From a bacterium (GTDB lineage Bacteria > Ratteibacteria > UBA8468 > B48-G9 > DSTR01), in assembly GCA_029551285.1 (NCBI GenBank), contig JAKPFT010000038.1, forward strand, positions 1 through 39,321: a stretch of 39,321 nt of DNA, read 5' to 3'. The position numbers and the translations under genes are program-made. The notes beneath the pieces are model-generated. The model ran no database searches. It was not told where the DNA came from and saw only the letters and a list, made by a program, of their open reading frames with translations. This document shows, in pieces, positions 17,400 through 26,338 of the stretch (its first letter is position 1; each line of letters begins with the position of its first letter).

Positions 17400-17927
17400 T
17401 CAGCGTTGCCGTTTGGGGCTGGCTTTCTCCGCTGCTTCCCATAGGCCCCGGCCAACCTGCTGAGCTTCCCGGCAAGCATCTGTTAGCCGCTTCTCATACT
17501 TGACGTTAGGCGGCCGCACCAGCACCTGGCCGTAACCTTCTCGCAGCAGCAGTTCATTGAACATTTCGGCCCCGTCTTTATCCAGCCAGAGGTAAACTAA
17601 GAGAAAACCTTTGCTGTCCCGCCTCTTCTGGTCAAATTCAAGGTAAACCTTCTGCGCCGGCGTAAGTTTTTGAACAGCGAAAATCTTGGCTTTCTGAGCC
17701 GCTTCCGGGTTGTAAATGTAAGCGGGGTCCACGGTTTTTTTCATCTGCTCCTGGGGCAGGTTCACACCAATCAGCCTGGCATAGACTACCGCGCCGGCAT
17801 ACTCCACTTTGAAGACATCACCGGCAATGACCCGGCGCACCCGACTTTCCACCAGGTTATTGGCCTGACCAGAGCCAGCCAGAAGTGTAAAGCAAACAAC
17901 CAGCCCGAGAAAGAGACTTTTCTTCAT
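17400..17927 (-). CDS. Secreted staphylococcal-nuclease-like protein with altered active site
   Basis: A 175-residue protein with a signal peptide (MKKSLFLGLVVCFTLLAGSGQA) and one SNase OB-fold. The VIAGDVFKVEY loop keeps one Ca2+-ligand Asp (Asp37), and RLIGVNLPQ keeps the first catalytic Arg (Arg51). Aligned by eye to the family pattern R-L-x-G-V-D-T-P-E, the second Asp ligand is Asn56 and the catalytic Glu is Gln59. In the later D-x-x-G-R-L-L-A-Y motif the catalytic Arg is Phe108. Three of the key residues are therefore replaced, so it is probably not a classical nuclease and may bind nucleic acid or act elsewhere as an OB-fold module. It sits between the GH123-like pair and the URO-D-like gene. 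Confidence 0.8.
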   Translation of the reverse strand: MKKSLFLGLVVCFTLLAGSGQANNLVESRVRRVIAGDVFKVEYAGAVVYARLIGVNLPQEQMKKTVDPAYIYNPEAAQKAKIFAVQKLTPAQKVYLEFDQKRRDSKGFLLVYLWLDKDGAEMFNELLLREGYGQVLVRPPNVKYEKRLTDACREAQQVGRGLWEAAEKASPKRQR

Positions 17928-17935
17928 CCTCTCAG

Positions 17936-17964
17936 AGTTTACCCTCCGTTAAAGCACCGGTCAA
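17936..17964 (-). promoter_or_regulatory. Sigma-70-like promoter for the nuclease-like gene
   Basis: On the minus strand: TTGACC (17959-17964), 17-base spacer, TAAACT (17936-17941). Only 8 bases separate the -10 from the ATG at 17927, so the transcript would be leaderless or nearly so; GGAGGG lies inside the spacer instead. Confidence 0.5.
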
Positions 17965-17973
17965 GTGTTTTCC

Positions 17974-17990
17974 AGGCCCGTCCTTGCAGG
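17974..17990 (-). repeat. Intergenic 18-bp motif, copy 2
   Basis: On the minus strand CCTGCAAGGACGGGCCT, differing from copies 1 and 3 only at the first bases. It lies directly after the stop of the GH123-like gene (17992) and about 10 bases upstream of the nuclease-like gene's promoter, pointing toward that gene. Confidence 0.75.
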
Positions 17991-17991
17991 T

Positions 17992-20900
17992 TTAGTCCTC
18001 GCCGATAGTTAGGTCGGAGAAGAACCAGGCAGTAGGGTTCTGCGGGGAAAAGTGCTGGGGATGAACATTTTTCAGAAGAGGTTCTTTCCCGGAGGCACCG
18101 TTTCCCAGGATGAGGTACTGCGGTGGACCCTGATACTTCTCCGTGCGTTTGACTTCCCAGTCCTTCACCCAGGCTTTGCCGTCAGCACTGCCGTAAAATT
18201 CTATCACAGCAGGTTTAAGCGAGATTTTCACCCAGTTAGCCCTGTAAGGGAACCAGCCAGGCAGAGCGTTTTTAGACACAGGACTGCCCCACCTTGACCC
18301 GGCACCGGAAAGCCGGTAGAAAAACTTGCCCCTTCCTGTGCCGGGCGTCGCCTGGGCATACTCGCCGTTAGGCCAGTAGAGGAAAAGACTGCCGCCCCAC
18401 TCATCACTGCAGCCGGTAGGCGCGCGCAGAATCTGACACTGGACAGAAACATTATCCTGATTTAACTCGCGTCGGACGTGGGAGAAACCGTAGTGGTTGC
18501 CCCAGACGCATAACCGGCCGTCAAGGATGTCAGCGCCAGCACTACCCTGGTGGGCATCTTTCGTCCAGGCAGAACTCAACACTGGCCCGGTAAAGCTGTC
18601 ACTAAACTCCTTAATTACGCGGCCAGGGCCGGGCAGCTCTTTCCCAACAGGCTGGTTGAGGGCCGGGTCAACGTACTGGTCTGGTGGAGCCAGCACGATC
18701 AGTTTCAGGTCGTGCCGGTCAAGGTTTAAGACGATGGTTTCTGTCCCGGCTTTTTTCTCCAGAGTTAATTTTTCTCCGGTTTCCGCATTGGTGACCGAAA
18801 GTTTTCTCGGGTCCAGGCGCAGTTTCTTCCAGTTCGGGACTGCCCGGACAGGGGCTTGCTTCTCCCCGGTGTTGCCCAGCACCAGAAGCAGCGCCTCAGG
18901 CCGGCGGTAGAAACTAACTTTTACTTCCGATGGTTCTACTTTAACCCAGTCAGCACTTTTCCAGTAGCCGACAAATTCCACTTCTTTTTCCCAGACCCGG
19001 AAACTGTTGCGGGCGTGACGGAGTCTGGCTACCACCCGGGTATCCCGCGAACCAAAACTGCCCACGTCGTGGTCGTGGAGAAACGCCAGCATCATTATAC
19101 TTCTGGTGTCCCGGGAAAAAGCCGGTGCGTCCCTCTGGGGTGAGGACATGCCGACCATAGGTATCTGACCAAAAGCCATCGCTGGATTGAAGGCCGCGTA
19201 ACGTTCCAGGGAGCCGTAAAATCCGAGGTTGTCCCTGTCCCGGAAGGGGTTGTAGTAGCCGTGCTCGCAGGGTGCCCAGCAGCCGATAAAGCCGTAGGCT
19301 GGCATGTAGTGGGCATGGACGTGCTGGGAGTCCCAGAGGATGTTGGGTCTCTGGTGAACGAAATTGACATAGGCGGCCCGTTTCCATCTTTCCCGGTAAA
19401 TCCAGAGACCGGAAGAGGCGATTGGCGTGCCGTCTTCCCTGCGGTAGCCCAGCCCTAATTCTTCGTCATAAATCACCCGGGGATAACCGCAGTCGTCATA
19501 AAAACCGCATAACGCCGTATGCTGGAGCGCCAGGTCATAGGCATAGGTTATAAAATCCACGTAGCTGGGCACGGTCCTGGCGCTCATGATGATGTAAAGT
19601 TCCTGGTTGTCTCCATAAAACCTGTTGCTCCATTCCCAGGAGCGGACTTCAGTTGCGGCCTGCCAGGTTTCCCTGTTAATCCCCCATTCTGTCCGGAAAA
19701 CCCTGGTTTCCGGAAAACCTTTTGGCACTGTTCCCCAGAAGTGGTAACCACCGACAAACTTAGTGCCAGAGGCCATGTCCTTCTCTATCTTTTCTTTGCT
19801 TTTTTGCAGCTGTTCCGGCGTTGTCCCGGGATGGATGAAGTGGGTCCCACCAGCCAGGGTGTAACCGGAACCGGCATAGGCGCTGAGGTCTACCGGGCAG
19901 GGAGCATCTTTCACATCTCCGCCGTTCTGATACGCCCGCCAGTTTTCCGGAAGTTCTTTGGTCGGGCCGGCCTGGAAGGAAAATTCTAAACTACGCGGTT
20001 CCTTCAGTTCTGTTTCCTCGTTGACCAGGTTCAAACACAGGGTCAGGGTTTCTCCCTGGCGGTAGGCTTCCACCGCAGGCCGGTTAAAGCCGTGAATCCA
20101 GCCCCGGTCGTTATCAGCCGCGTAGCAGAAGCAGGTTTCATAATCCCCTACCCAGAACAACCCGTTAAAGTTCACCGACATTCCACCGGACTGCTGATGG
20201 TCCAGCCCGTTGAAGACCAGCCCCTCCTGCTGGGGAAGCACATCGTAAGAAAAACCCTGGGTGGCATCGTCCTGGTAGAAATAGGCGGCACGTTCGGCCC
20301 GGCCGGATGGGCCAGCCAGCCAGGGCATCCCGTCAGAGGAGAAAAAGCGGCACCAGCGGCTGTCCAGCGGAACCCTTACCTGGAGACGAGCCACCTTCAC
20401 GCTATGGCCGGCGGGACCATAACTCAGGGTGTACTTCACCAAACCGTCATATTCTGTGGTCGCAGTTAAATCTATCACTAAGTCACCCAGCTTCAACCTG
20501 GCCTGGCCGGTGACTTCTCCTTTCTTCTCCCTGGTGAAGAGAAACGGTTTTTCCACGGTGGCGGAAAGTTTCTTGCCATCCACCTCACCGACCAGTTCTG
20601 TCTTACCTTTCAGCCAGGGCTTGCCCTGGGAAATGACGCTTTCCAGCAAACCGGTCGGCGCAAATACATACTGTCTTCCCCACAGGGAGAGGCTTCGGCC
20701 CTGAACCTTCAGCGGCTGGTAACCGCTGGGCACCGGCTCGCCCACTCCGGCAGGATTCTTCATCCAGGCAAAAACTTTCTTTTCAAACCAGTCTTCTGTC
20801 TGACCCAGCACTTTTCCGGCAGGGTCAAGCAGGGTCACCCGGACAGTATAAGTACCTTCTGGCAACGACGCTGTTGATCGCCGCCACACGGTGCGGCTGA

Positions 20901-21624
20901 CACCAAGAGAATCCACCTTTTCTTTGAAAACCAGTTGTTTTTTCTCACCCTCTCCGGAAAAGACCTGAATCTCTGCCGTCAGGCTGGTACTGTCCGGAAT
21001 CTGGTGTTCCCACCTGGCAAAAGCAGGGTCAAGGCTGACTGTCAGCCGGTCCAGGGAAGGCAAATATCTCATCTCCGCCGGTTCTTCGCTGTGGAAAAAA
21101 ACATCGTCCAGGTAGAGTGGCCCGCGCTGGCCGCCCCTGAGGTCAAAATGCACATTAGTCCAGACCACACCTTCCGGCATGGTAATCATTACCGCGTAGC
21201 GCTGCCACTGTTCGGTCACCGGGAAAGAGTACCGGTTCTTAAAATCTTTGGGCAGTTTGAGGTTGTCCCCGTAAAGGTGGAAAGCAATCTCAAAATTGGC
21301 CTCTTTCCCCCGGGCGTAGCCGCCCACCAGATACCTTTTTCCAGGCCAGACGCCCTGAGCCCAGGCCTGGCCGACCGCCTGCATCACCCCTATCCAGCCC
21401 CGGCCTTCGGTCTCTAACTTCAGGCAGACGTTTCCGGAATGAGCCTGTTGCCGGTCGTAAACGACGGTAAGCAGGCCCCCTTTGGTGCCGTAGGTGTACT
21501 GCCGCCAGTTGCCAATGACGGTGGCTGAGGAGTTTTCAAAGCCGGTGTTGACTAAAAGGTTGTCTCCGGCCAGAAGCCATCCAGCCAGAAAAAGAGTTGC
21601 CAGAAAAACCGCTTTGTTTTTCAT
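17992..21624 (-). CDS. Secreted GH123-like (DUF6067-type) glycosidase A with CBM4/9-like and LamG-like modules
   Basis: A 1210-residue protein with a signal peptide (about 1-20). Residues 22-190 resemble a CBM4/9 jelly roll (NLLVNTGFENSS... to LYLDDVFFHS). The core, roughly 190-1000, is paralogous to the next gene upstream and matches GH123/DUF6067-type proteins: PRSLEFSFQAGPTK, HFIHPGTTPEQ, KGFPETRVFRTEWGI, FYDDCGYP, IYDEELGLGY, and a long DSQHVHAHYMPAYGFIG stretch. The Asp-Glu in YDEELG is shared by both paralogues and is a candidate catalytic pair, since GH123 uses adjacent Asp-Glu. Residues about 1010-1205 form a concanavalin/LamG-like domain (FSDSFTGPVLSSAW) absent from the paralogue. 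If truly GH123-like it would remove beta-linked N-acetylgalactosamine outside the cytoplasm. The ribosome site is AAAAAAGGGGG, 51 bases after the paralogue; a 7-bp stem lies in that gap. Confidence 0.6.
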   Translation of the reverse strand: MKNKAVFLATLFLAGWLLAGDNLLVNTGFENSSATVIGNWRQYTYGTKGGLLTVVYDRQQAHSGNVCLKLETEGRGWIGVMQAVGQAWAQGVWPGKRYLVGGYARGKEANFEIAFHLYGDNLKLPKDFKNRYSFPVTEQWQRYAVMITMPEGVVWTNVHFDLRGGQRGPLYLDDVFFHSEEPAEMRYLPSLDRLTVSLDPAFARWEHQIPDSTSLTAEIQVFSGEGEKKQLVFKEKVDSLGVSRTVWRRSTASLPEGTYTVRVTLLDPAGKVLGQTEDWFEKKVFAWMKNPAGVGEPVPSGYQPLKVQGRSLSLWGRQYVFAPTGLLESVISQGKPWLKGKTELVGEVDGKKLSATVEKPFLFTREKKGEVTGQARLKLGDLVIDLTATTEYDGLVKYTLSYGPAGHSVKVARLQVRVPLDSRWCRFFSSDGMPWLAGPSGRAERAAYFYQDDATQGFSYDVLPQQEGLVFNGLDHQQSGGMSVNFNGLFWVGDYETCFCYAADNDRGWIHGFNRPAVEAYRQGETLTLCLNLVNEETELKEPRSLEFSFQAGPTKELPENWRAYQNGGDVKDAPCPVDLSAYAGSGYTLAGGTHFIHPGTTPEQLQKSKEKIEKDMASGTKFVGGYHFWGTVPKGFPETRVFRTEWGINRETWQAATEVRSWEWSNRFYGDNQELYIIMSARTVPSYVDFITYAYDLALQHTALCGFYDDCGYPRVIYDEELGLGYRREDGTPIASSGLWIYRERWKRAAYVNFVHQRPNILWDSQHVHAHYMPAYGFIGCWAPCEHGYYNPFRDRDNLGFYGSLERYAAFNPAMAFGQIPMVGMSSPQRDAPAFSRDTRSIMMLAFLHDHDVGSFGSRDTRVVARLRHARNSFRVWEKEVEFVGYWKSADWVKVEPSEVKVSFYRRPEALLLVLGNTGEKQAPVRAVPNWKKLRLDPRKLSVTNAETGEKLTLEKKAGTETIVLNLDRHDLKLIVLAPPDQYVDPALNQPVGKELPGPGRVIKEFSDSFTGPVLSSAWTKDAHQGSAGADILDGRLCVWGNHYGFSHVRRELNQDNVSVQCQILRAPTGCSDEWGGSLFLYWPNGEYAQATPGTGRGKFFYRLSGAGSRWGSPVSKNALPGWFPYRANWVKISLKPAVIEFYGSADGKAWVKDWEVKRTEKYQGPPQYLILGNGASGKEPLLKNVHPQHFSPQNPTAWFFSDLTIGED

Positions 21625-21675
21625 TTTCCCCCTTTTTTACTGTTTTGCCCGGTTTTTATGCTGGCCGGGGCAGAG

Positions 21676-24600
21676 TTAAGAACCGGGTGACAGCCTGGGA
21701 TAACTGCCGGCTGGTGCGATTAAAATCACACGGAGGTCATGCCGTTTCACCTCCACGGAAAGGTTGTTCAGCGAAAGCATCTGGTCTGTCTCTGCGTCCA
21801 GGGCAGTAAGACTGGCCGGGTCCAGTCCCAGCTTATTCCAGAACAGGTTTATTCTGGCGGAAACGGGTTTATCCCCAACATTGCCGGCAAACAGCAGCAG
21901 TCCGTCTGGCCGGCGGTAAAAACTAATTCTCACACTCTCAGGCTGCGCCTGGACAAACCCGCTGTTTTCCCAGTAGCCGAGGAAGGATACTTCTTTCTCC
22001 CACGGCCGGAAGCGATTTTTAGCCGCGCGCAACTGGCCAATCACCTGGCTATCCCTGGCGCCGGCATTCCAGCTACCCAGGTCATGGTCGTTGAGCAGCG
22101 CCAGCATCATCATGGACCGGGTATCCCTGCTTTTGAGGACCGGGTCAGTCTGCGGGGAAGACATGCCAACCTGAGCAATCTGGCCAAACTGTTTGGCTGG
22201 ATTGTAGGCCGCATATCGCTCCAGAGAGCCGTAGAATTCAAGGTTGTCTCTATCCGGGAAGGGGTTGTAATAACCCCGTTCGCAGGGTCGCCACATCCCG
22301 ATAAAGTTGTAGGCCGGCAGGAAGTGGGCGTGGCAGTGCTGGGAGTCGGATAAGAAGTTGATCTTACCGTTCTTGTAGTTAACGTACTGGCTGCGTTTCC
22401 ACCTTTCCCGGTAATTCCACAGCCCGGATGACCAGACTTTCTTCCCGTCTTCCCGGATGAACCCAAAACCTAATTCCTCGTCATAAATCGGGTTGGGATA
22501 ACCGCAGTCATCGTAGGTGCCGCACAGCGGCGTGGTTTTCAGCGCCAGATCGTACGCGTAGGTAAGGAAATCAACGTAACTTGGCCGGCCGCCAGTGTCA
22601 AAGAAGACATACCTTTCTTTATTCTCCCCGAAAAACCGCGCTTTCCAGAGAGAATTGTCCGCAGCCGGGCCGGTGGCGCTGTCCCAGGTTTGCCTGTCAA
22701 TCCCCCATTCCCCCCGGAAGACCCTGGTTTCCGGAAAGCCTTTTGGCACCTTCGGCCAGTAGGTGTAGCCCATCACGAATTTGTCTCCGCCGGCGACGAA
22801 CTTCTCTAAGTACTGCCGGGAACGCTGCTGTTCTTCCGGAGTAACCCCGGGATGGATAAAGCACAATCCACCACCAGGCATGGGATTACCACTGCCGCCC
22901 ACCTGCACCAATTTTATCGGCGCCTCAGTGGGGTGAACGCTATCCTGGATGCCGCGCCAGCCTTCAGGCAGTGGTTTGGTTGGGCCGGCCTGGAAGGCAA
23001 ATTCTAAACTACGCGGTTTTTCCATGGTGAAAGGTTTGTCCACCAGGTTAAGCCACAGGGTGACTGTTTCGCCTTCGCGCCAGGCTTCCACCGCCGGCGC
23101 CTCATCCCGGATAAGCCAGCCTTTGTCGCTGTCAGAGGCGTAGCAGAAGCAGGTGTCGTGGTCGCCTACCCAGAAAAGACTGGCAAAGGTGGGTGAACAG
23201 CAGACTGACCGGGTATTTTCCAGGCTGTCGTAAAGTTTGCCCTGTTTCTGAGGCAGGATTTCTGCCTGAATGCAGGTGCCCTGGGTATCGCCAGCCGCAG
23301 AGTAAAAAAGGCAGAATTTAGCATTCAGCGGCACCATGACCCGCAGCCGGTTAACCTGCACCTTTTTAGCGGCCGGCCCGTAAGTGAGCCGGTAGAGCAG
23401 GAAACCGTCGTACTCACAGATGGCTTTCAGTTTCATCTGGAGGTTGCCAGCCTGAAGCAAAGATTCGCCAGCCACCTTGCCGGGCTGCCGGCTGGTGATG
23501 GTGAAGGGTTTGGTAACTTTGACCGGCTCGTTTTTGCCTTCCACCTGTGCCAGAAACTGCATCGGGCCGGTCAGCCAAGGCCTTTCCTGACTGGTGAGAC
23601 TTTTGACTAACCCGTTCTCTCCCAGCGTGTAGCGTCGGCCCCAGGGCTGGATTTCACTCCCCTGAACCTGCAGCGGAGTATAAGGTGCCGGGACATCTTC
23701 GCCCTTACCCACCGGATTTTTCATCCACTCAAAAATCCTTTTTTCAAACCAGTCGTCATGGTCTGCTAACAGGTCCTTCTTTCCGCTGGAAAAGACCTGA
23801 ACCCGTACACTGTATTCGCCTTCCGGCAAGTCTCTGGTGGAGACCCGCCAGGTGCCCCGGTAGTCCTTAAACTCTTTCAAAACTCCCTGCAGCAGTGGCG
23901 TCTTTGTTTCCTGCCCCTTCTTCCACACTTTTATTTCTGCCAGCGGCTGGCCGCTGAAACCGGTTTTGCGGGCAAAAGCCGTATAGTCCACCAGGACCGC
24001 CAGTCTTTCCAGGGAAGGCAAAAATCTGGGGAAAATGTACACCAGCGGCACTTTAGGCGCTAACTTTTTTACAAACCACGGAGAGGGCACATTCACCTGC
24101 CGTTCTATAAAGTAAAGGACCCGGCCAGTCTCATCGCTGACGGTCAATGTCACCAGGTTGGTGGCCGAAAGTCTTTCGGCTTTACCCAGGGTAAGTTCCT
24201 TGCTCTCGCCTGGCTTGACGGTGAGTTCTTTTCGGTCAGTGCCAATCTTTTCCCTGGCAAGACTGCTGCCGGTAAGCTCAGCCTTGATTGTTCTGGTCTT
24301 ATCCGTGCCGTTGGCCACCTCTAACACCAACTGGAGATTGCCTTCAATCAACGGTTTCACCGAGCGGATTCGCACCGCCGGCGCCTGCCGGTCAAAGGTA
24401 ACATCGCCGCCCACCCGGCAGTCATTCAATCCGCCAGACGCATTCCAGGCAGACCAGTTATAACCGGCATAGGTGCGGTCAAAGTTCATCCGCCAGGTTT
24501 CCCCATCCTGCGGCAGTTGTTTGCGTATGGCAGAAAAAGGGATTTTGATTTCGCAGGACCAGTAGGTTCCGTCCACATAGTTAGCAATTTCCGCGCCACC

Positions 24601-25113
24601 TTCCCAGGCGTTATGGGCTTCATTCAAAAGTGGCACAAACTTACAGTCCCAGACAGTGCCCAGGGAGTTGAAGGCAAAGTAGTAGGTGGGAAAGTCGTAC
24701 TCCTTCATCTTCTCACCCGCGCCCGGCGCGATCATCAGTTCCACGCAGTCGTCGCCGATGATGCGGATGTTGTCGTGCATGGTGCAACCTGCCACAATCC
24801 CGGTGGTGCTGGAATCAAGCGACTCCATGGCAAGGTAGAGATACTGCTCATCCCGGAAGACATAGAAAACAGGCTGCTCCTGCCGCATGGCTCTTGGCCA
24901 GTAACAGGGATAGGCTTCCAGCATGCTGATGCCCGCGGCCAGGTCCCACTCGCCTGGAGAAAGTTTTCCGTCAATGGTGGGTGGCTTCTGGCACCAGGGA
25001 AGAACAAGTTTCGGCTCTCTGATTTCCACTTTTGCCTCCGCCGCGGAAAGGGAAAGTGAAGTCCAGTTACCCGTGACTACCAGCAAGAGAAAGACCATTG
25101 CTTTCTGTCTCAT
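21676..25113 (-). CDS. Secreted GH123-like (DUF6067-type) glycosidase B with CBM9-like module
   Basis: A 1145-residue protein with a signal peptide ending near residue 25 (LSLSAAEA). Residues about 30-260 are a CBM9-like domain (PPTIDGKLSPGEWD, FRDEQYLYLAMES, DDCVELMIAPG, WSCEIKIPFSAI). The core from about 330 is paralogous to the downstream gene: PRSLEFAFQAGPTK, CFIHPGVTPEE, KGFPETRVFRGEWGI, TYDDCGYPNPIYDEELGFGF and SSGLWNYRERWKR. It lacks the C-terminal LamG-like domain of its partner. The first carbohydrate module is of a different family, so the two enzymes share an engine but have different targeting modules. The ribosome site GGAGG is six bases before the ATG, and the gene follows the sialidase-like gene by 40 bases. 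Family assignment is by motif memory; the exact substrate is open. Confidence 0.6.
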   Translation of the reverse strand: MRQKAMVFLLLVVTGNWTSLSLSAAEAKVEIREPKLVLPWCQKPPTIDGKLSPGEWDLAAGISMLEAYPCYWPRAMRQEQPVFYVFRDEQYLYLAMESLDSSTTGIVAGCTMHDNIRIIGDDCVELMIAPGAGEKMKEYDFPTYYFAFNSLGTVWDCKFVPLLNEAHNAWEGGAEIANYVDGTYWSCEIKIPFSAIRKQLPQDGETWRMNFDRTYAGYNWSAWNASGGLNDCRVGGDVTFDRQAPAVRIRSVKPLIEGNLQLVLEVANGTDKTRTIKAELTGSSLAREKIGTDRKELTVKPGESKELTLGKAERLSATNLVTLTVSDETGRVLYFIERQVNVPSPWFVKKLAPKVPLVYIFPRFLPSLERLAVLVDYTAFARKTGFSGQPLAEIKVWKKGQETKTPLLQGVLKEFKDYRGTWRVSTRDLPEGEYSVRVQVFSSGKKDLLADHDDWFEKRIFEWMKNPVGKGEDVPAPYTPLQVQGSEIQPWGRRYTLGENGLVKSLTSQERPWLTGPMQFLAQVEGKNEPVKVTKPFTITSRQPGKVAGESLLQAGNLQMKLKAICEYDGFLLYRLTYGPAAKKVQVNRLRVMVPLNAKFCLFYSAAGDTQGTCIQAEILPQKQGKLYDSLENTRSVCCSPTFASLFWVGDHDTCFCYASDSDKGWLIRDEAPAVEAWREGETVTLWLNLVDKPFTMEKPRSLEFAFQAGPTKPLPEGWRGIQDSVHPTEAPIKLVQVGGSGNPMPGGGLCFIHPGVTPEEQQRSRQYLEKFVAGGDKFVMGYTYWPKVPKGFPETRVFRGEWGIDRQTWDSATGPAADNSLWKARFFGENKERYVFFDTGGRPSYVDFLTYAYDLALKTTPLCGTYDDCGYPNPIYDEELGFGFIREDGKKVWSSGLWNYRERWKRSQYVNYKNGKINFLSDSQHCHAHFLPAYNFIGMWRPCERGYYNPFPDRDNLEFYGSLERYAAYNPAKQFGQIAQVGMSSPQTDPVLKSRDTRSMMMLALLNDHDLGSWNAGARDSQVIGQLRAAKNRFRPWEKEVSFLGYWENSGFVQAQPESVRISFYRRPDGLLLFAGNVGDKPVSARINLFWNKLGLDPASLTALDAETDQMLSLNNLSVEVKRHDLRVILIAPAGSYPRLSPGS

Positions 25114-25153
25114 TTTTTCCTCCGTGTCTGGTAAAAGATACCATCACCTTAAG

Positions 25154-26326
25154 TTAGCAGTCCACCATCCGGTTGGGCTGGTTCCAGATAAGCCGGCACA
25201 GGTAAACCCTGTTGTCGGCTCCGCGCTGAAAGCTGAGCTCTATATTGTAGGGGTCTCGGGCATCACCCTGCATCCCTTCGCTGGTCAATACCCAGGATTC
25301 CTGCGGGCTGACATTGACAGTCCCGAAATTGCCTAACTGAGCCCCTCGTTCCGGGACCAGAACCCGTTCGCTCTGCCTTATGACACACAGCCTTTTTGTG
25401 TCCACTTCAGCCAGGAAAAGTGGCGCCCGGTGCCGGATAATGTGGTCGTTGTGAGCGCCCCGCCGGGTATACACTAAAAAAAGGCCATCACTGTGGGTGA
25501 CCCAGTGCTGCTGGGTGTTGTAACTGCCCAGCTCGGCCCCATCGTCAAAACGCCAGGGAACCGGGGTTTCAAAGTGGAGTCCGTCCTGACTTCTGGCGAC
25601 ATAGCCGGTCCGGTCGTTTCTCAGGGTGAGAAAAAACTCGCCCTGAAAAAAGGTGAGGGAAGGCTCGCCAAAACCGCGCGGCTCAGGCACCGAAAGTTCG
25701 TCCCCGTGCTCGAGGTAGCGCAGTTGCTTTCCGTCAAAGACGCAGCGGACGACCGTGGACCGGTAACAGTGGTGCCAGGGGTCAGCAGCTTCTTGCCGCG
25801 GGAGAAAATAAACCGGCAGAAGAATCTCCCCGTTTTTCAGGTCAACCCGCTGGGTGCAGCCGGCCCCGGCGCAGAAGAATTTTTCTTCGTCCGGCATCTT
25901 CAACGTCTGCCAGTCTGACCAGGTATGGTTCTCTAACTGATAAACGGTATAGACCGTTTCCCGGCGACCAGGAGCCAGGCTGTTGTCCCGATACCGCGCG
26001 GTATGGCCGGTGGCCAGCAGTTTCCCAGAAGGTTTGTGGAATAGCGGTGTCATGTCGCAGGCCACAACTTCGCAGCCATCAGGTTCTTTTCTCCGGGTCA
26101 GGTTCCGGTGGAGCACGACCTGGCTCCAGGTTCGGCCCAGGTCAGCCGAATAACAGGAAGCCAGTCCTGAAAAAAGGTCGCTGCCGCCCAGTTGTGACCG
26201 GGTGAGCATCAGTACCGCAGTCTGGCGCGGGATGATGCCAGCCCGCGGCTGAAACCACTCCTGCTTTCGGTCACAGCCTTTCAGGATGACTTCAAGGCGG
26301 GGCTCAAAGTTCAAAACTCCAGCCAT
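25154..26326 (-). CDS. Sialidase/BNR-repeat-like protein
   Basis: A 390-residue protein predicted as a six-bladed propeller. A clear Asp box, SADLGRTW, lies near residue 60, with weaker blades at SQDGLHF and later. Candidate active-site residues are the early Arg in QPRAGIIP, the Glu in GEPSLTFF, and Arg in LRNDRTG. No signal peptide is present, so if active it works on imported glycans. The AAAGGAG ribosome site is well placed, and the gene begins 12 bases after the antiporter stop, so the two are coupled. Many proteins of this superfamily in uncultivated bacteria are not true sialidases, so the name denotes fold, not substrate. Confidence 0.65.
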   Translation of the reverse strand: MAGVLNFEPRLEVILKGCDRKQEWFQPRAGIIPRQTAVLMLTRSQLGGSDLFSGLASCYSADLGRTWSQVVLHRNLTRRKEPDGCEVVACDMTPLFHKPSGKLLATGHTARYRDNSLAPGRRETVYTVYQLENHTWSDWQTLKMPDEEKFFCAGAGCTQRVDLKNGEILLPVYFLPRQEAADPWHHCYRSTVVRCVFDGKQLRYLEHGDELSVPEPRGFGEPSLTFFQGEFFLTLRNDRTGYVARSQDGLHFETPVPWRFDDGAELGSYNTQQHWVTHSDGLFLVYTRRGAHNDHIIRHRAPLFLAEVDTKRLCVIRQSERVLVPERGAQLGNFGTVNVSPQESWVLTSEGMQGDARDPYNIELSFQRGADNRVYLCRLIWNQPNRMVDC

Positions 26327-26338
26327 AGTTGACTCCTT

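Noticed and set aside
17378..17479. An N-terminal extension of the URO-D-like gene into the nuclease-like gene.
   Set aside because: It would overlap the nuclease coding end by about 80 bases and adds residues before the family-typical MTTRERF start.
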